Assembly: GCA_029255685.2 (NCBI GenBank)
Contig: CM055320.2
Location: 10,588,614-10,652,613 of the forward strand
From: Silene conica
Taxonomy: Eukaryota; Streptophyta; Magnoliopsida; Caryophyllales; Caryophyllaceae
Length of the DNA: 64,000 nt
Reading direction: 5' to 3'
Below the pieces are notes generated by a model. It saw only the letters and a program-made list of their open reading frames with translations. It did not search any database and was not told where the DNA came from. Numbering within the stretch: position 1 is the stretch's first letter; the number at the start of each line of letters is the position of its first letter. This document shows, piece after piece, positions 46,561 through 59,735 of the stretch. A program made the position numbers and the translations under genes.

Positions 46561-47831
46561 GTTGCTCACGCTGTTGCAGTTGACAGTACCCCCACCGATA
46601 CTGTCACAGTGTATGGTACACCGAGTCACAATTTTTCTGGTGAGTGGATTATTGATACGGGCTGTTCTTATTATCATGTCACAGGAAATTATAGATGTCT
46701 TCTCAACCCGCACCAGGTTCCCAGCCGTGTTGTCGGACTTTTTGATGGCACGAAAATCAGTGCCACCCAAGTGGGGCGTGTTGTCCTTACTCCCAGCATT
46801 CACCTTGATTATGTACTTTATGTTCCAAATTTAAAGTGTAATTTAATTTCTGTATCACAATTAAGTGACTCCTTCAATTGTGAATTTCTAACTAATGCAC
46901 TTTGTTGTACCATACAAGACCGTCATACGGTAGCGCTGATTGGCACGGGTGATCGCGTGGACGGACTATATTACCTGTGGCAATTCTCTGACAATGTCAC
47001 TCGAATGGTAGCTGTGGGATCAGTGGTTGATTTACGGCATAGTAGACTGGGACATCCGTCCACCAAAGTAGTAAAATTGCTTCCTTTTGTCAGTACTAGT
47101 AAAGACATTTTATCTACACCCTGTGAGGTGTGCCATCGTGCAAAACACGTTTGGAACAGTTTTCCCGTTAGCAATAATAAAAGTACTAGTGCTTTTGAAC
47201 CTATACACTGTGATCTTTGACCCGTCATCCACATCTGGAGCGCGTTATTTTTTATACCATTGTTGACGATTTTTCTCGTAGTGTGTGGATATATTTGTTG
47301 CGCACGAAAACTGAAGTATATGAGAAGTTGTTACACCTTGTTGCCATGATCTTACGTCAGTTTTCAGCTGTAATCAAAACCGTTAGTAGCGATAATGGGA
47401 CTGAATTACATTGCTTGCAGCCATATTTTAAGGAACAAGGTATACTATTTCAGTCCTCATGTATAGGTACACCCCAGCAAAATGGACGGGTTGAGCGCAA
47501 ACATCAGCACATACTCAATGTCGCACGCGCTTTACGGTTTCAAGCTGGATTGCCCATTCAGTTTTGGGGTGAGTGTGATTTAGCTGTTGCACATGTAATT
47601 AACCGTACTCCGTCTGTATTACTTGGTGGTATTACTCCGTATGAAATCTTGTTTAAAACACCACCTCCGTTTCACCGTCTTAAAGTTTTTGGCTCGCTAT
47701 GTTATGCTCACAACCAAAATTCAAAAATGACAAATTTTCAAGTCGTAGTCGCAAATGTGTGTTCATGGGCTATCCCTCCGGTCAAAAGGGCTGGTATTTG
47801 TACGATCTTGACACTAGATGGGTGTTGGTAG
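46561..47831 (+). pseudogene. Copia protease and integrase (first part)
   Basis: The protease motif is WIIDTGCSYYHVTGN (about 46645-46690). The pre-integrase region has the HHCC zinc ligands (RLGHPSTKV ... CEVCHRAKH, up to 47150). After a frame change near 47215 the integrase core is readable: TIVDDFSRSVWIYLL, SSDNGTELH, TPQQNGRVERKHQHILNVAR. The catalytic Asp, Asp and Glu positions are all present. The integrase reading frame is lost at about 47750-47831, just before the nested insertion at 47898. Confidence 0.87.
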
Positions 47832-47897
47832 TGACTCTACGGGTGCTGTAACTGATGGTGAAGCGATCGTACCTGGTGCGAGTAATGGTGAAGTAGT

Positions 47898-49197
47898 TGT
47901 TGGAGTAGTGTCCTCCACAATAATGCTTCTACATAATAAATCTCGTACAAGGAATATAAGGGATTTATATTTTATATGTTTGTCAGCTGGTTAACGTTAA
48001 TCGGTAATGATTGGCTGACTAGAGTTTGACATTACTGTCGTATGACGGCGGTGACCAGCTGATCCCTTTAAGTCACACCTATAGGATGATGCCCAAATGG
48101 AAAAATTAATTATTTGTATAAGATACAAGTTAATTAATTCCTTGTTTAGGTTGACTTTTATTAGTCAAGTGAATTTAATGTTTGATGAAGAGTAAAGTAC
48201 TCATGCCATAAGATTTTATTATTCGGTTATATAATAATTGAATAATAAATATAATACAATATTTAGTAATTAATAGTTAATTTACTAAATATATACGTAG
48301 TTTGTATTATTTATGAGGTGGAGGTAATTAGCGAATTAATGTTACAAGAAGTTGTAAAATTAGCTAAACGGGTTTTATAAGATTCATTTTATGTTGAAAA
48401 TGATAAAATGACACTTAAATGTTAAGTGTATTTTATTTACTACTTTGTATTATTTAAGTGTTAAATAATCAAATAAATATTTTTATTATATAAGATAATT
48501 AAATATTCGACTTATAAGCATTTGAAGGACAAATGTTGAAAGACGAAATAAGACCCGGAATACCATATGTAAACCGAGAATATGGAGATAAGGTGACCAT
48601 AATAGGTCTTTGTCTTCCACTCATGTTTATTAGTATTATAAACTCATTTGTTTACATTTGTTGGCCTATAAATAGGCTACTATTCCACATATTCTTAGTG
48701 GAAAAGTCTAGAGAATTAAAATCCTCTAAATACATACTTCTTGTTAAGCCATTTAAGAGGAAAAATAGAAGACTTAAGATCTTCATCTTCAACCTCTAAA
48801 ATTGATCAAAATTTGATCAATCTTCATCAAAATAAATTCACAAAAATTAATATACTTCTTATATTATCAAAGTAATAATATTTATAGTATAAAAAAACAA
48901 GGTTTACACTAAACTATATCTAGTTAATATACTTAGTGTTTTTTGGGCTTGTCTTGGGTGCAACCAAAGGAGGTCACCTATTTTGGTGACTTGGGTTATG
49001 GAGGATCATCCTACACTATTTTAGCTCAAGAAGTACAAAGGTAGGAGACATTTGTAGTGCCAAAAATGTCATCTTACCAATGTAAGAAAATTTCTTCTTA
49101 TTAATTTTTGCATGCATGTATTATTTAGACCAGCTTATGAAATTAGCTTGTAATTTTAATATCATTAGAGAGTCTAATTAGGTCTAAATTCATAACA
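47898..49197 (+). repeat. 5' LTR of the nested Copia
   Basis: 1300 bp, about 99% like the 3' LTR by eye. The short open frames in it are copies of those in the other LTR and not genes. Confidence 0.9.
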
Positions 49198-52100
49198 AGT
49201 GGTATCAGAGCGTTGTTACATACATGCATGTTGTCTTAAGACGATTTTATGAGTTTATGAGATAAATTAGTAAAGTTGATATTTTTATGTTAAAATTAGT
49301 TTTATCAAAAAATATGGTCTTACATGTATATAATTTGGTCATATAGTTATATGGGTCGAAAATTTAGTTTATGTAAAAATTTATGACTTATTTTTACTTA
49401 ATATGGCATAAAATTGGAAGAACATGCATTAAAATTGATTAAGAGTTAATTTAATTAAGTTGCATGTTAATTTTATGTATGTTTATTTAGAAATAACCAC
49501 ATGCATGTTCTATTTGTGATAAATAGAAATTTTTAAGTGAATGTGATTAATTTAGATAGTTTATTGATTTTTATTCGATAAAAATTGGTAAATAATGGTT
49601 ATTTTAAAATAAATAAATATTTTATTTTTTGGGGCACGAAAATTTTGTTTTTTTAAGCTCCTGAAAATATTCTAAAATGTCCAAAATTTTCATTTAAATT
49701 TATTTTAATTTTTATGATTTAATTTGGAATTAAATCGTAAAATTGCATTTTACCGACAAATATTGTGGTATATGTTTGAATCAATTTTATAACCATTTTT
49801 TTTTCCACATGCATGGCATTTTGGTACAATATCATAATGTATAAAATTTTAAAATTTTATTTTCCATAATTTTTATTAATTTAATGGATTGTTTTCATAA
49901 TAATCATGAATTATTATGTTATTTTTATCATAAAATGTATTTTAAACCCATATAATGTCAAATTAATTAGTGTGACTAATCATTTTGAGGTTGGACCAGA
50001 TTATAATGAGAGATCCATCTTAAAATTGTTTTAAGAATTGATTAGGAATTTTTAATGGTTAAAAATCCCGCTTAACAAGCTCGCATGATCGTTGTTGGTA
50101 AGTTGGACGATTTGGCATGTCATATTTATTACAATGCATTTTATTATTCATATGGATGAATGTATTTAAATTAATGTAATTTTACCTTATATGGCCATAG
50201 GTAGAAATTGGTATTATCCGTAATGTATGGGAATACCGGTTTAATTTGTAATTTATTGCGATTTCGTATCGCTAATTTGTAATTAATTAATAGTTTTATT
50301 TTAGTTACAATTTGTATAATAGGATATTGCCATGTAATTTTATTTCTAGTAGTATTATTGATTTTGTAAAAGACGGAGTTTCCTAAAAGATGGTGTTATT
50401 TTCGGAAAGGAATTCCGAAATCCAAAAGAAGGAGGCCATTTCATTGAAGACCCTAGGGACCAAGGAGTTGGTTTCCGAAGTGTAATAGAATAGTTAATTA
50501 GATTACCTAGGTGGCCATATAAGGATTTTATTTGTTGCTTATCTTCATGCCAAATCGTCATTACATGTTTTGTTTTATTTATTTTTCCGTTGTTATCGAT
50601 TCAATTGTCTACCATTCACCAATTTTGTTCACTTAAAAGTGATAGACAATTAAATTGATAAGATCTCTCACTTTTAAAATTGAGATAAAGCCTTACCAAG
50701 TATTAGCACCTATGAATCCCTTCTTCATTAGAGGTAGGCTCGGCTCACCGGGGTACTCTCTTTTTACGTTGGGTAAGTAGGGTAATAAAAGCTATTACAC
50801 GTGAAAATTGGTTGGACTCAACGGGATTAATGTGGGATGAATCGGCCTCACCGTGCCCATGATTAGTTCCGGGGCTAACAGATAGTTTTTTGAGAAAATC
50901 TGTCAACCAAGAGTTCTAGTGGTAGAATCTGTCAAATTGTTGACTCACCAAATTTATATAAATAAGGGATGAATCGGCTCACCGTGCCCGTGTTCATATA
51001 AAGATGGGTCTTGGAATCGTTTATATAATTCAGTGGGAGATCATTATATAAATGCCTATTTATTGAAACTTGTTAAAGTTATTTTTCAAGTATTTATTTA
51101 CGATGAATGTTAAATTTCCCACTTATTCCGTTTATTATTTTATATCGCGCAATGACTATATATTCAACTCGCTCCTCCATTTATAGAATCGATAATCCGT
51201 TATACATGAAAAATAGTTTTCTAAGAGTATACGGTAACTTGTTTAATCGATTATTCATCTTTTCTCCGATTTACCACCATAGCTAATTAGAAAAATGCAT
51301 TTACATTTGATCCTCATATTGTCTGTTGTAAAGATCTCTTATGAAGAGGATAAACTGAATTTTGCTTAAATCAAAAGTGTTTCGATTTTACAATATCATT
51401 TTATTTACAACAATATTACTACAATCTTATTGCTCATGAGATAAATGGTTATACATACTTAAATTGTTTAAGTACTTATTAAATTCGTTGGGAACTGATT
51501 GGTAATATGATTTGCAATCGAAATCATGATTAACCAATGACCACATTCACTTTATTAAGTTTCTTCGAAGTGAGTGGGAGCTCTAAGAGGGATGTACATA
51601 TCTTAATAGTTAAGATTAGGACGAGGTTCAAAAGAGAATTTGGTTTAAGGCAAAGGTTAATAAGGATAAGCTATTGTGAATAGCAACACCAAACCATAGT
51701 GCAAGGCCAATCCTAACCAAATTTGTTGATATTTTAATTGAAATATTACATTAATAGAAAAATACCCCTAATTTTTTAATAAGAAAGTTAGGTGTGTGAC
51801 ACCTAAAAGGTTCGTTCTTTTCTAGATATCTATATGATTGACGTTAGTTATACTTCTACCACTTCATCAATATTTGATATCGATAGTGGTTATAATAATT
51901 GTTATTGGTTCATGAGATGATAGTCGTGTGACGATTAGCTTTTAACTAATGTTAACTATCTCGTAGGAAATGGAACTAGAGTAGTTGTCATTCCATTATG
52001 AGGCTTATAAGTGTTATAAATATGTACTTAATCTAGTTTTTTGGTTTAGAATTGTGTTTTAATAAAAGTTTTATGTAAGACACATAGAGTCACTCATGTG

Positions 52101-52960
52101 ATATAAACAAAAGTTGTACCCAAATTTGCCATGATTTGATCTATGGCTATGCCAATCAAAATATTGGTTATTCTTCACCTAAACTAGATAAAATTATATA
52201 TATCATATATATATAGCATATAAAAGGTTCATATTTTTTTTTTTGGTGACCCCGATCTAATCTTAGTTCTGAATTGAAATTGCATTCATGGACTAGTGTA
52301 AACTAAGTCTTCGTGAATCATTTGATTGTGAATCTTATGATATATGCGAATCTTGTCTTCCAAGCAAGATAACTCGTACCTTTTTTTGGTGAAAAGGAAA
52401 TTTAGCATAAGAGTCGTTATTCATCCTAATCACATGTGGATGTGTATGATCGAATAACAAATTCAATCAGAGTAGATTACATTTACTTCTTTTCTTTTAC
52501 CATCAGTTTAGAAAGATAGTGGCGTATCTACTAAACGAGATATAAAGAGAAACTCTTCATGAGATCAAAGAGTTTTTATTGTAAATATGATTACCAGTAA
52601 GACTATAAGATCAAAGTTTCACGATCCGATCGTGGAAAGTATAACTAAGTGATGATTTTTGTTTGTTGCCAAAAATAATGTGATACAGTATCACAAGTTA
52701 AAATCTTTCCGTAACACACATTATTCGATAAGGCGTGGTTGGAAAGAGATAATATAGAACTTATACGATATGGTTTTGTATCTTAGTCAAGTTTTATTGA
52801 GCCACTTGATTTTATAATTGGGGTCTTTCTAGTTTGTCTACTAATTTCTTTTTCCCACTAAGTCAAAGTACCTTTTTAAACAACCATATTCACTCCGTAT
52901 TAGATATGGAAAGGTATAGTACCTAATTTGTAAGTTGTCCGAATAAAAACATGTGGTCAA
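49198..52960. other. Interior of the nested Copia, no recognisable coding
   Basis: By position this should correspond to leader, gag and protease, but I see no conserved motif. AT-rich with many stops in all frames. Confidence 0.6.
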
Positions 52961-52964
52961 TTAT

Positions 52965-53920
52965 CCTACAAGTTCTTGAGAATAAAGTGTTTGTGGCTCA
53001 TGATGCTGTCTTTATAGAATAGAGGACTATTTCTAAATGACAGAGTGGGAGAAAATATTGAAGAGCCACAAATGACACAAGAAAATTGTTTTCTTATTGT
53101 CAAATAGAGTGTATATTTGTTCGGAATATACGAGGTCGGGATAAAATCCATCACTCTTTAGAGATGAGTATATAAGTGTTACTTTTTGAAAGTGATGAGA
53201 GGTGATAAATCGTTATTTAAAAAATTATGATACCTCTTACTTACAAAGAGGTTGTTTAAAAGGTTGTTTCTAGTTTCAACTCTATGCAATGGCTATAGAA
53301 GTCATCTTAATCCGAATTAGAATTCAAGTGTAATTATCAGGTAAATAACCTGGTATATTTACATGAAGAAGTTTGACCTCTTCAATGTAATTGACTTGAA
53401 TAAAAAGATGTTTTCTAGGCTTAATTGGTGAAAAAGGGTTTTGCACCAGTTTCAATGCTTCTATAAACTCGAATTATACTGGCAATTGTTGCATTTCATA
53501 ATTGTCAATTTAATAGTAGGATATCAAAACCATCTTCCGGAATTTGATTCGTTCTGGAAGAAGAAGTGTGTTTGACACATTTAGAGGGTTTCTTTTTGTA
53601 GATCCTTACAATCTTAAGATTGTAGCAAACTTTTGAAGAAATCTTAAGAGAGCATCATGGAGTTGGAATGATTAATATATCGTATTATAAAACATTTCTC
53701 AAGATGTTGAGGAATTATGTTTACACATGAAGTTTAGTGGGAGTATGGTGGTCTTATGAGTCTTTATATAGTCTGTATATAAATCATTTGGAATGATGAA
53801 AGACTTAGGAGAATATTAATACATCTTAAAATATCCAGATTTATTAGATAAATCAAGGAGGGATATATGCTCTTTATTAGGAGTCTTATGTAGATGAGAT
53901 TCTTGACTAGTTCAAACAAG
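52965..53920 (+). pseudogene. Decayed Copia integrase tail and reverse transcriptase
   Basis: Short stretches resembling Copia survive between many stops: VFVAHDAVFIE-stop-RTISK near 52990 (the 'V.FLE.EF' segment before RT), FNSMQWL near 53280 (the 'WL.AM..E' RT start), then pieces resembling 'MKDLGEA.YILGI' and 'IGLSQ.TYI' near 53795-53900. The order and spacing fit RT. Nothing here could be translated. Confidence 0.6.
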
Positions 53921-54222
53921 TTGAACTCATTAGATTTGATTCTACTTGCTTCCGCTGTCAGATTAATTTACGCTATGATGTATTATTGTCTTAACAATTC
54001 ATATAGTTTGAGTATTGTGAATTTTTTATTAATCAAAGTTAAGTGAAGGTCATTTAATAGCCAAATTAGTTATTATTTAGTACTTGAGAAGAACTAAGTA
54101 AATAAAACTAAGTGTTTTGATATTTTGATATTTATAATTCATGTAAGGAGTTACATGAATGTTTGTTGTTGTTTATGTAAAAGATACATTAAACACCATC
54201 CTTTAAAACATATAGGGATTGT

Positions 54223-54459
54223 TTGAAATCCCATATTGGCTATGAGGAGTTGATCTGCTGGAAGAGTTTTAGGCAGTCATACATTGCGGATTTTACAACG
54301 GATATTAAGTACTTCATAACATTCGATGTTGCGATACGAAGTAGCTTCGATTTGACAATAATGCAAGAACTAGTAGTAGGTCATGCATTCGCATATCCTA
54401 TCATGATATACTGTGAAAACAGTGGGAGCTATCTTCGAGGTAAGGGTGTCATAGTCTAG
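54223..54459 (+). pseudogene. Copia RNase H remnant
   Basis: A 78-codon open stretch contains ELICWKSFRQSYIADFTTD and YPIMIYCENSGSYLRGKG. These match the Copia RNase H signatures 'SWKS.KQ...ADSTTEAEY' and 'YCDN.GAI..AK'. Key acidic residues of the usual TEAEY motif are altered (TDIKY). Confidence 0.75.
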
Positions 54460-55433
54460 AGTTAAGTCTAGACATGTACTTAATTAAGTTACATGTGATT
54501 TCAGTTATGTGAAACAATGGGAAATAGCAATTGTTGGTTTGATAAAATGTGGTGTCATTGATTTTAAACCAAGGTTTTGTTGAAGGCTAAACATGATAGT
54601 CATGTCGTTTCAATGTGATCGAAATAGGGCAATTGAATTGCTGCAGATTATATGATGTGTAATAATCTGATAGTGTATCAATTTTTACATATATGATAAT
54701 ATCATTTATCGTTTGAGTTTTTCCAACTCTTATATATTCAGGGCTAACTGGATATTAGTTATACTTTGTTTTTATCCAAATAGGTTGTAGTGACAATGTC
54801 GAACCCTATTAAGTGAACTGGATTAACATTGTATAGTGTCCCTAGTTACTTAATGGGGTGACGTCTCGGAGTGACTAGATTGTAAGGCGATAGATGACGA
54901 GTTCGACTGTCATATGACCATAGAGATGGATGGTCGATTACATAGGCAGAATGTAGGGACATTTTGTCGGACAGTGACCATTTATAGAGTCCTTTATGTT
55001 GCCTGGTCGTGGCGAGGATTTCAATTATTCCTTCGAGTCAATTCTTTAGACTTGCGACTATTTGTCTAAGTTGGTATGGTTTTCCGGTGGCTTTGGTTTT
55101 TGTCCAAGGTCGCGCCGTAAAAGGAGGCTGATGGACATTTACTGGGTCATTGTGATCTGTATCGAACAAAGAAAATAGGTCAATAGGATTGTCCATCCAT
55201 GTCATTATATATATCTCAAGGCCACTCGAGGAGAGGTGACTGGAAATGCGTGGCCACGCTCGGATGTGATCTATAGTAGATTATCCGGTCAGACAGTCAT
55301 TCTCCAGATTGAGAAAACCACTTTATGATATGATCACGTGCAAGAACGACCTGAAAGACCTCTTGCATTGAGTGGGAGATAATATTGGACAAGAGAATTG
55401 GTAGCGCACACTTGTGTCGGACAAGTGGGAGAT

Positions 55434-56733
55434 TGTTGGAGTAGTGTCCTCCACAATAATGCTTCTACATAATAAATCTCGTACAAGGAATATAAGGGAT
55501 TTATATTTTATATGTTTGTCAGCTGGTCAACGTTAATCGGTAATGATTGGCTGACTAGAGTTTGACATTACTGTCGTATGACGGCGGTGACCAGCTGATC
55601 CCTTTAGGTCACACCTATAGGATGATGCCCAAATGGAAAAATTAATTATTTGTATAAGATACAAGTTAATTAATTCCTTGTTTAGGTTGACTTTTATTAG
55701 TCAAGTGAATTTAATGTTTGATGAAGAGTAAAGTACTCAGGCCATAAGATTTTATTATTCGGTTATATAATAATTGAATAATAAATATAATACAATATTT
55801 AGTAATTAATAGTTAATTTACTAAATATATACGTAGTTTGTATTATTTATGAGGTGGAGGTAATTAGCGAATTAATGTTACAAGAAGTTGTAAAATTAAC
55901 TAAACGGGTTTTATAAGATTCATTTTATGTTGAAAATGATAAAATGACATTTAAATGTTAAGTGTATTTTATTTACTACTTTGTATTATTTAAGTGTTAA
56001 ATAATCAAATAAATATTTTTATTATATAAGATAATTAAATATTCGACTTATAAGCATTTGAAGGACAAATGTTGAAAGACGAAATAAGACCCGGAATACC
56101 ATATGTAAACCGAGAATATGGAGATAAGGTGACCATAATAGGTCTTTGTCTTCCACTCATGTTTATGAGTATTATAAACTCATTTGTTTACATTTGATGG
56201 CCTATAAATAGGCTACTATTCCACATATTCTTAGTGGAAAAATCTAGAGAATTAAAATCTTCTAAATACATACTTCTTGTTAAGCCATTTAAGAGGAAAA
56301 ATAGAAGACTTAAGATCTTCATCTTCAACCTCTAAAATTGATCAAAATTTGATCAATCTTCATCAAAATAAATTCACAAAAATTAATATACTTCTTATAT
56401 TATCAAAGTAATAATATTTATAGTATAAAAAAACAAGGTTTACACTAAACTATATCTAGTTAATATACTTAATGTTTTTTGGGCTTGTCTTGGGTGCAAC
56501 CAAAGGAGGTCACCTATTTTGGTGACTTGGGTTATGGAGGATCATCCTACACTATTTTAGCTCAAGAAGTACAAAGGTAGGAGACATTTGTAGTGCCAAA
56601 AATGTCATCTTACCAATGTAAGAAAATTTCTTCTTATTAATTTTTGCATGCATGTATTATTTAGACCACCTTATGAAATTAGTTTGTAATTTTAATATCA
56701 TTAGAGAGTCTAATTAGGTCTAAATTCATAACA
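55434..56733 (+). repeat. 3' LTR of the nested Copia
   Basis: 1300 bp; see the 5' LTR. It is followed by the second copy of the GTAGT target duplication and then by outer-element sequence. Confidence 0.9.
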
Positions 56734-56880
56734 GTAGTAGTGAGTGAGTCTTTAATGGGCAGGGGTCATCGTACCAAATTTCCAAATTCTAATATGCGTC
56801 ATTATGTGGTTGAGAGCACAGTCCGCGGTAATAGTTCGTCCTCGTCTAATCGCATCTCCGTGTCATAGCCCCTCTCAGGT

Positions 56881-58507
56881 ATGGCGTATCCTCTTGTGCA
56901 TTATGTTAATAGTGATAAATCTTCCGTCGAACATCGTGCTTACTTGACAGCTATTTCGAGCCATAAAGAACCCCGTACTTTTAAAGAGGCCGTAGTTGAT
57001 AAAGGTTGGCGGGAAGCAATGGAAGCAGAAATGAATGCCTTGACCGAAAACGGTACTTGGACATTAGAGCAATTACCTCCCGAAAAGAAGACTCTTGGTA
57101 GTAAGTGGTTGTATAAAATTAAATATAAATCTGACTCCATTATTGAACGCTTGAAGGCTCATTTGGTTGTGTTTGGAACGAAATCATCAAACATAAGGCA
57201 TAGATTATGATGAGACATTTGCACCGGTTGCCAAGATGAGTACAGTTCGCACATTTTTAGCAGTCGCAGCTGCAAAGAATTGGATTTTGCATCAGATGGA
57301 TGTTCATAATGCTTTCCTTCATGGTGACCTGGAGGAAGAAGTTTACATGCGACTACCACCTGGTTTTCATTCCTTTACTCCAGGTATGGTCTGTCGGTTA
57401 CGTAAATCGTTGTATGGTCTGAAACAGGCACCCCGCTGCTGGTTTGCGAAACTTGGTTCTGCCCTGAAGGAATACGGTTTTCAGCAAAGCTATGCTGATT
57501 ATTCGTTATTCATGTTTGTCAAAGATACGATTCACCTTAATGTGCTCATTTATGTGGATGATCTCATTGTCTCGGGAAACGATGCTGTAGCAATCTCAAA
57601 ATTCAAAGACTACCTTCATACTTGTTTTCATATGAAAGATTTAGGTGTCTTAAAATATTTTCTCGGCATTGAAATAGCTCGAAACCCGGATGGAATTTTT
57701 TTATGTCAACGGAAGTATGCACTTGATGCGATTTCTGAAATTGGATACCTTGGGTGTAAACCATCTCCTACACCCATCGAGCAGAATCATAAGCTTGGGT
57801 GTATGACGTGTCCTTTGCTTACCGCGCCTGAGGAATATCGTCGCTTGGTTGGTCGGTTGGTCTACTTGTCGGTTACTCGCCCTGACCTTACATATGTTGT
57901 TCATGTTCTGTCCCAGTACATGCATGCCCCACAGAAGGACCACCGGGAGGCTGCCTTACTAGTTGTACGCTACTTAAAAGGCACCCCTGGACAAGCTATA
58001 TTGTTACGAACAAATGCTGATCTGCGTCTATCAGGATGGTGTGATTCTGATTGGGCCACCTGTCCTCTGACCTGTCGTTCTCTATCTGGGTGGATTGTCT
58101 TCTTGGGTCCCTCTCTAATATCCTGGAAGACCAAGAAACAAGCCACTATTTCGCGATCCTCGGCTGAAGCAGAATACCGTTCCTTAGCTACCATCACTTG
58201 TGAAATAAAGTGGGTAGTCAGTCTTCTTCTCGATCTGGGGATTACACATTATGCTGCTGTGCCAGTATCATGTGACAGTCAGTTAGCCTTACACATTGCG
58301 CCCAATCCTGTGTTTCATGAGCGCACAAAGCATATTGAAATTGTCTGTCATTTTGTTCGCGATGCTATCAAGGACGGCCTCATTGCCCCGTCATATGTGT
58401 CGACAGAGCTCCAGCTCGCCGATGTGCTCACAAAGGCCTTAGGAGTAACTCAATTTTCTTTCTTGGTGTCCAAGTTGGGCATTTACAATCCGTATACTCC
58501 AACTTGA
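56881..58507 (+). pseudogene. Copia reverse transcriptase and RNase H (outer element)
   Basis: The first block (56881-57210) has the RT start (EPRTFKEAVVDKGWREAMEA, LGSKWLYKIKY). A frameshift at about 57175-57195 leads into 57236-58507, 423 codons. RT landmarks are HQMDVHNAFLHGDL, KSLYGLKQAPRCW and an intact catalytic LIYVDDLIVSG. RNase H follows: SGWCDSDWATCPLTCRSLSG, SRSSAEAEYRSLA, SCDSQLALHIA, KHIEIVCHFV and ADVLTKALG, ending just before the polypurine tract. Apart from the frameshift the domain is well preserved, in contrast to the nested element. Confidence 0.9.
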
Positions 58508-58515
58508 GGGGGGAG

Positions 58516-58653
58516 TAACGAGCCTATTTATGTAATGCCGTATTGAGCCTAGATGTTCAACCTAGGATGTCGTAGCTTGTATTTTATATAAATATATTGG
58601 TATGCTAATGATAAAAGTAAGTCGTTCCACTATATTCTCCCGTAAACTTATCA
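58516..58653 (+). repeat. Copia 3' LTR (outer element)
   Basis: 138 bp, TAACGAGCC to ACTTATCA, with one copy of the block that is duplicated in the 5' LTR. Confidence 0.88.
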
Positions 58654-58689
58654 TCTATTATGCACAAAAGCCAAAAACTTGAGCAAAAT

Positions 58690-58840
58690 GAGATAATTTG
58701 CACCGTAAGTACCCGACATGATTGTGTAATCTATTGAAGAGTAAAGCATATGTTCAATGACTTTTAGTCCATTCAAATCTATTTCTTACTTACTCCCTAA
58801 TTGACTAGTGGCCTTAATAATGCAAATTACAATAGCTACG
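58690..58840 (+). repeat. Upstream UGT segment duplicated at 62490-62640
   Basis: Colinear pieces shared with 62490-62640: ACATGATT, ATTGAAGAGTAA, TTAGTCCAT, CCTAATTGAC, AGTGGC, TTAATAATGCA. Diverged but clearly homologous. Confidence 0.65.
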
Positions 58841-58952
58841 CAGACAATATCCCATAATTCAGGGGATCGTTTATTATAAACTTCATCCGTTCTCGTTATT
58901 TCATCCGCGCCGTTCTGGTTATTTGTTTATCTATCGACTCGTTTACTCCCAT

Positions 58953-58959
58953 TATATAA
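58953..58959 (+). promoter_or_regulatory. TATA box of the UGT gene
   Basis: TATATAA sits 45 bp before ATG 59004. Transcription would start near 58985, downstream of an earlier in-frame ATG (58971), which favours 59004 as the start. Confidence 0.6.
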
Positions 58960-59003
58960 GACTTGTAGTAATGTTTGCTTTGCCTTCCTCAAGTACTACA
59001 AAA

Positions 59004-59669
59004 ATGGAAAGCCAAACCCATGAACTTGATGAAATCCATGTTATTGTACTTCCATATCCAATACAAGGTCACATAAATCCCATGCTACAATTCTCTAAGC
59101 AACTTGCTTCAAGAGGCCTTAAAGTTACGTTAGCGACCACCCTTGCATTTTCCTCCAAATTCGTTCATTCAGAACAATCAAACTCAATCTCAATTGAAAC
59201 AATATCCGATGGTAGCACCCTTACTGAAACCGCAAACACAAAAAATGTCAACACCTATATCGAGAGATTTGACCTAATTGCACCTCGCAGTTTAACTCAA
59301 TTAATTGAGTCGAAAATTCAACTAGGCCATAACGTCAAGTGCGTAATTTACGATTCAAGTATTCCTTGGGCACTCGACGTAGCGAGAAAATTTGGGATTT
59401 ACGGAGCGTCTTTTTTCACACAATCTTGTCTAGTGAGCTTAATATTTTACCAAGTGTATGAAGGTGAATTATGCGTTCCTATAGAAGGGCCGTGGCGAGG
59501 TGTTTCTACTAATGACACGCCCTTATTGATCGAACCACGGGAGATGCCATCTTTTGTGTATGAAGTAGGATTGTATCCTGCCCTTGAAAAGCTTGTGATT
59601 AATCAATTCACAAATTATGGTGAAGCTGATTGGCGTTTTTTTAACACTTTTCATCACTTAGAGTGGGAG
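59004..59669 (+). pseudogene. UDP-glycosyltransferase, UGT74-like, exon 1 only
   Basis: UGT74-type enzymes move glucose from UDP-glucose onto small acceptors such as salicylate, auxin or triterpenoid acids. This exon encodes the N-terminal acceptor-binding half, 222 residues: LPYPIQGHINPMLQFSKQL with catalytic His23, and CVIYDSSIPWALDVARKFGI with the partner Asp117. It ends EWE|GTATGT at the intron position usual for UGT74 genes. The sugar-binding half with the PSPG box (starting WCxQ...) is not found in the following 4.3 kb, where a duplicated repeat and a LINE fragment occur. Either exon 2 is lost, making this a gene fragment, or it lies beyond a very long intron outside the window. The exon itself has no stop or frameshift. 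Confidence 0.75.
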
Positions 59670-59735
59670 GTATGTATTTCTTGCATGTATTTATGCTATA
59701 ATTTTTTAAAACTTTTGATCACAAAAGGTCATTAA

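Larger units (their letters stand above)
47898..56733 (+). mobile_element. Nested Copia element with near-identical LTRs and decayed interior
   Basis: The LTRs are 47898-49197 and 55434-56733, 1300 bp each, starting TGTTGGAG and ending CATAACA; I count about a dozen differences between them. The target duplication GTAGT is intact (47893-47897 and 56734-56738). The primer binding site TGGTATCAGAGC lies at 49200-49211, with AAGTGGGAGAT just before the second LTR. The 6.2-kb interior has no long open frame, but traces of Copia integrase tail, RT and RNase H remain in the right order from about 52970 to 54460. Confidence 0.93.
45299..58653 (+). mobile_element. Copia LTR retrotransposon split by a nested Copia
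   Basis: The LTRs are 45299-45468 (170 bp) and 58516-58653 (138 bp); both start TAACGAGCC and end ACTTATCA. The primer binding site TGGTATCAGG (45469-45478) follows the first LTR and a GAGGGGGGAG tract precedes the second. The flanks TTTAT and TCTAT are probably a mutated 5-bp target duplication. Without the nested element it is about 4.5 kb. Coding order gag, protease, integrase, [nested element], RT, RNase H. The coding parts carry several frameshifts, and the insertion lies between integrase and RT. Confidence 0.9.

Noticed and set aside
46359-46803. Minus-strand Pro/Arg- and Thr-rich open frames
   Set aside because: Antisense of the Gly/Arg-rich Copia gag tail; composition explains the open frame.
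48533-48799. 88-codon open frame with a hydrophobic stretch
   Set aside because: It lies wholly inside the 1300-bp LTR; the second LTR carries the same sequence with a stop (TGATGG for TGTTGG), so no coding constraint is seen.
58971-59003. Earlier in-frame ATG (58971) as the UGT start
   Set aside because: It lies only 12 bases after the TATA box, upstream of the expected transcription start, and UGT74 proteins begin close to the second Met.
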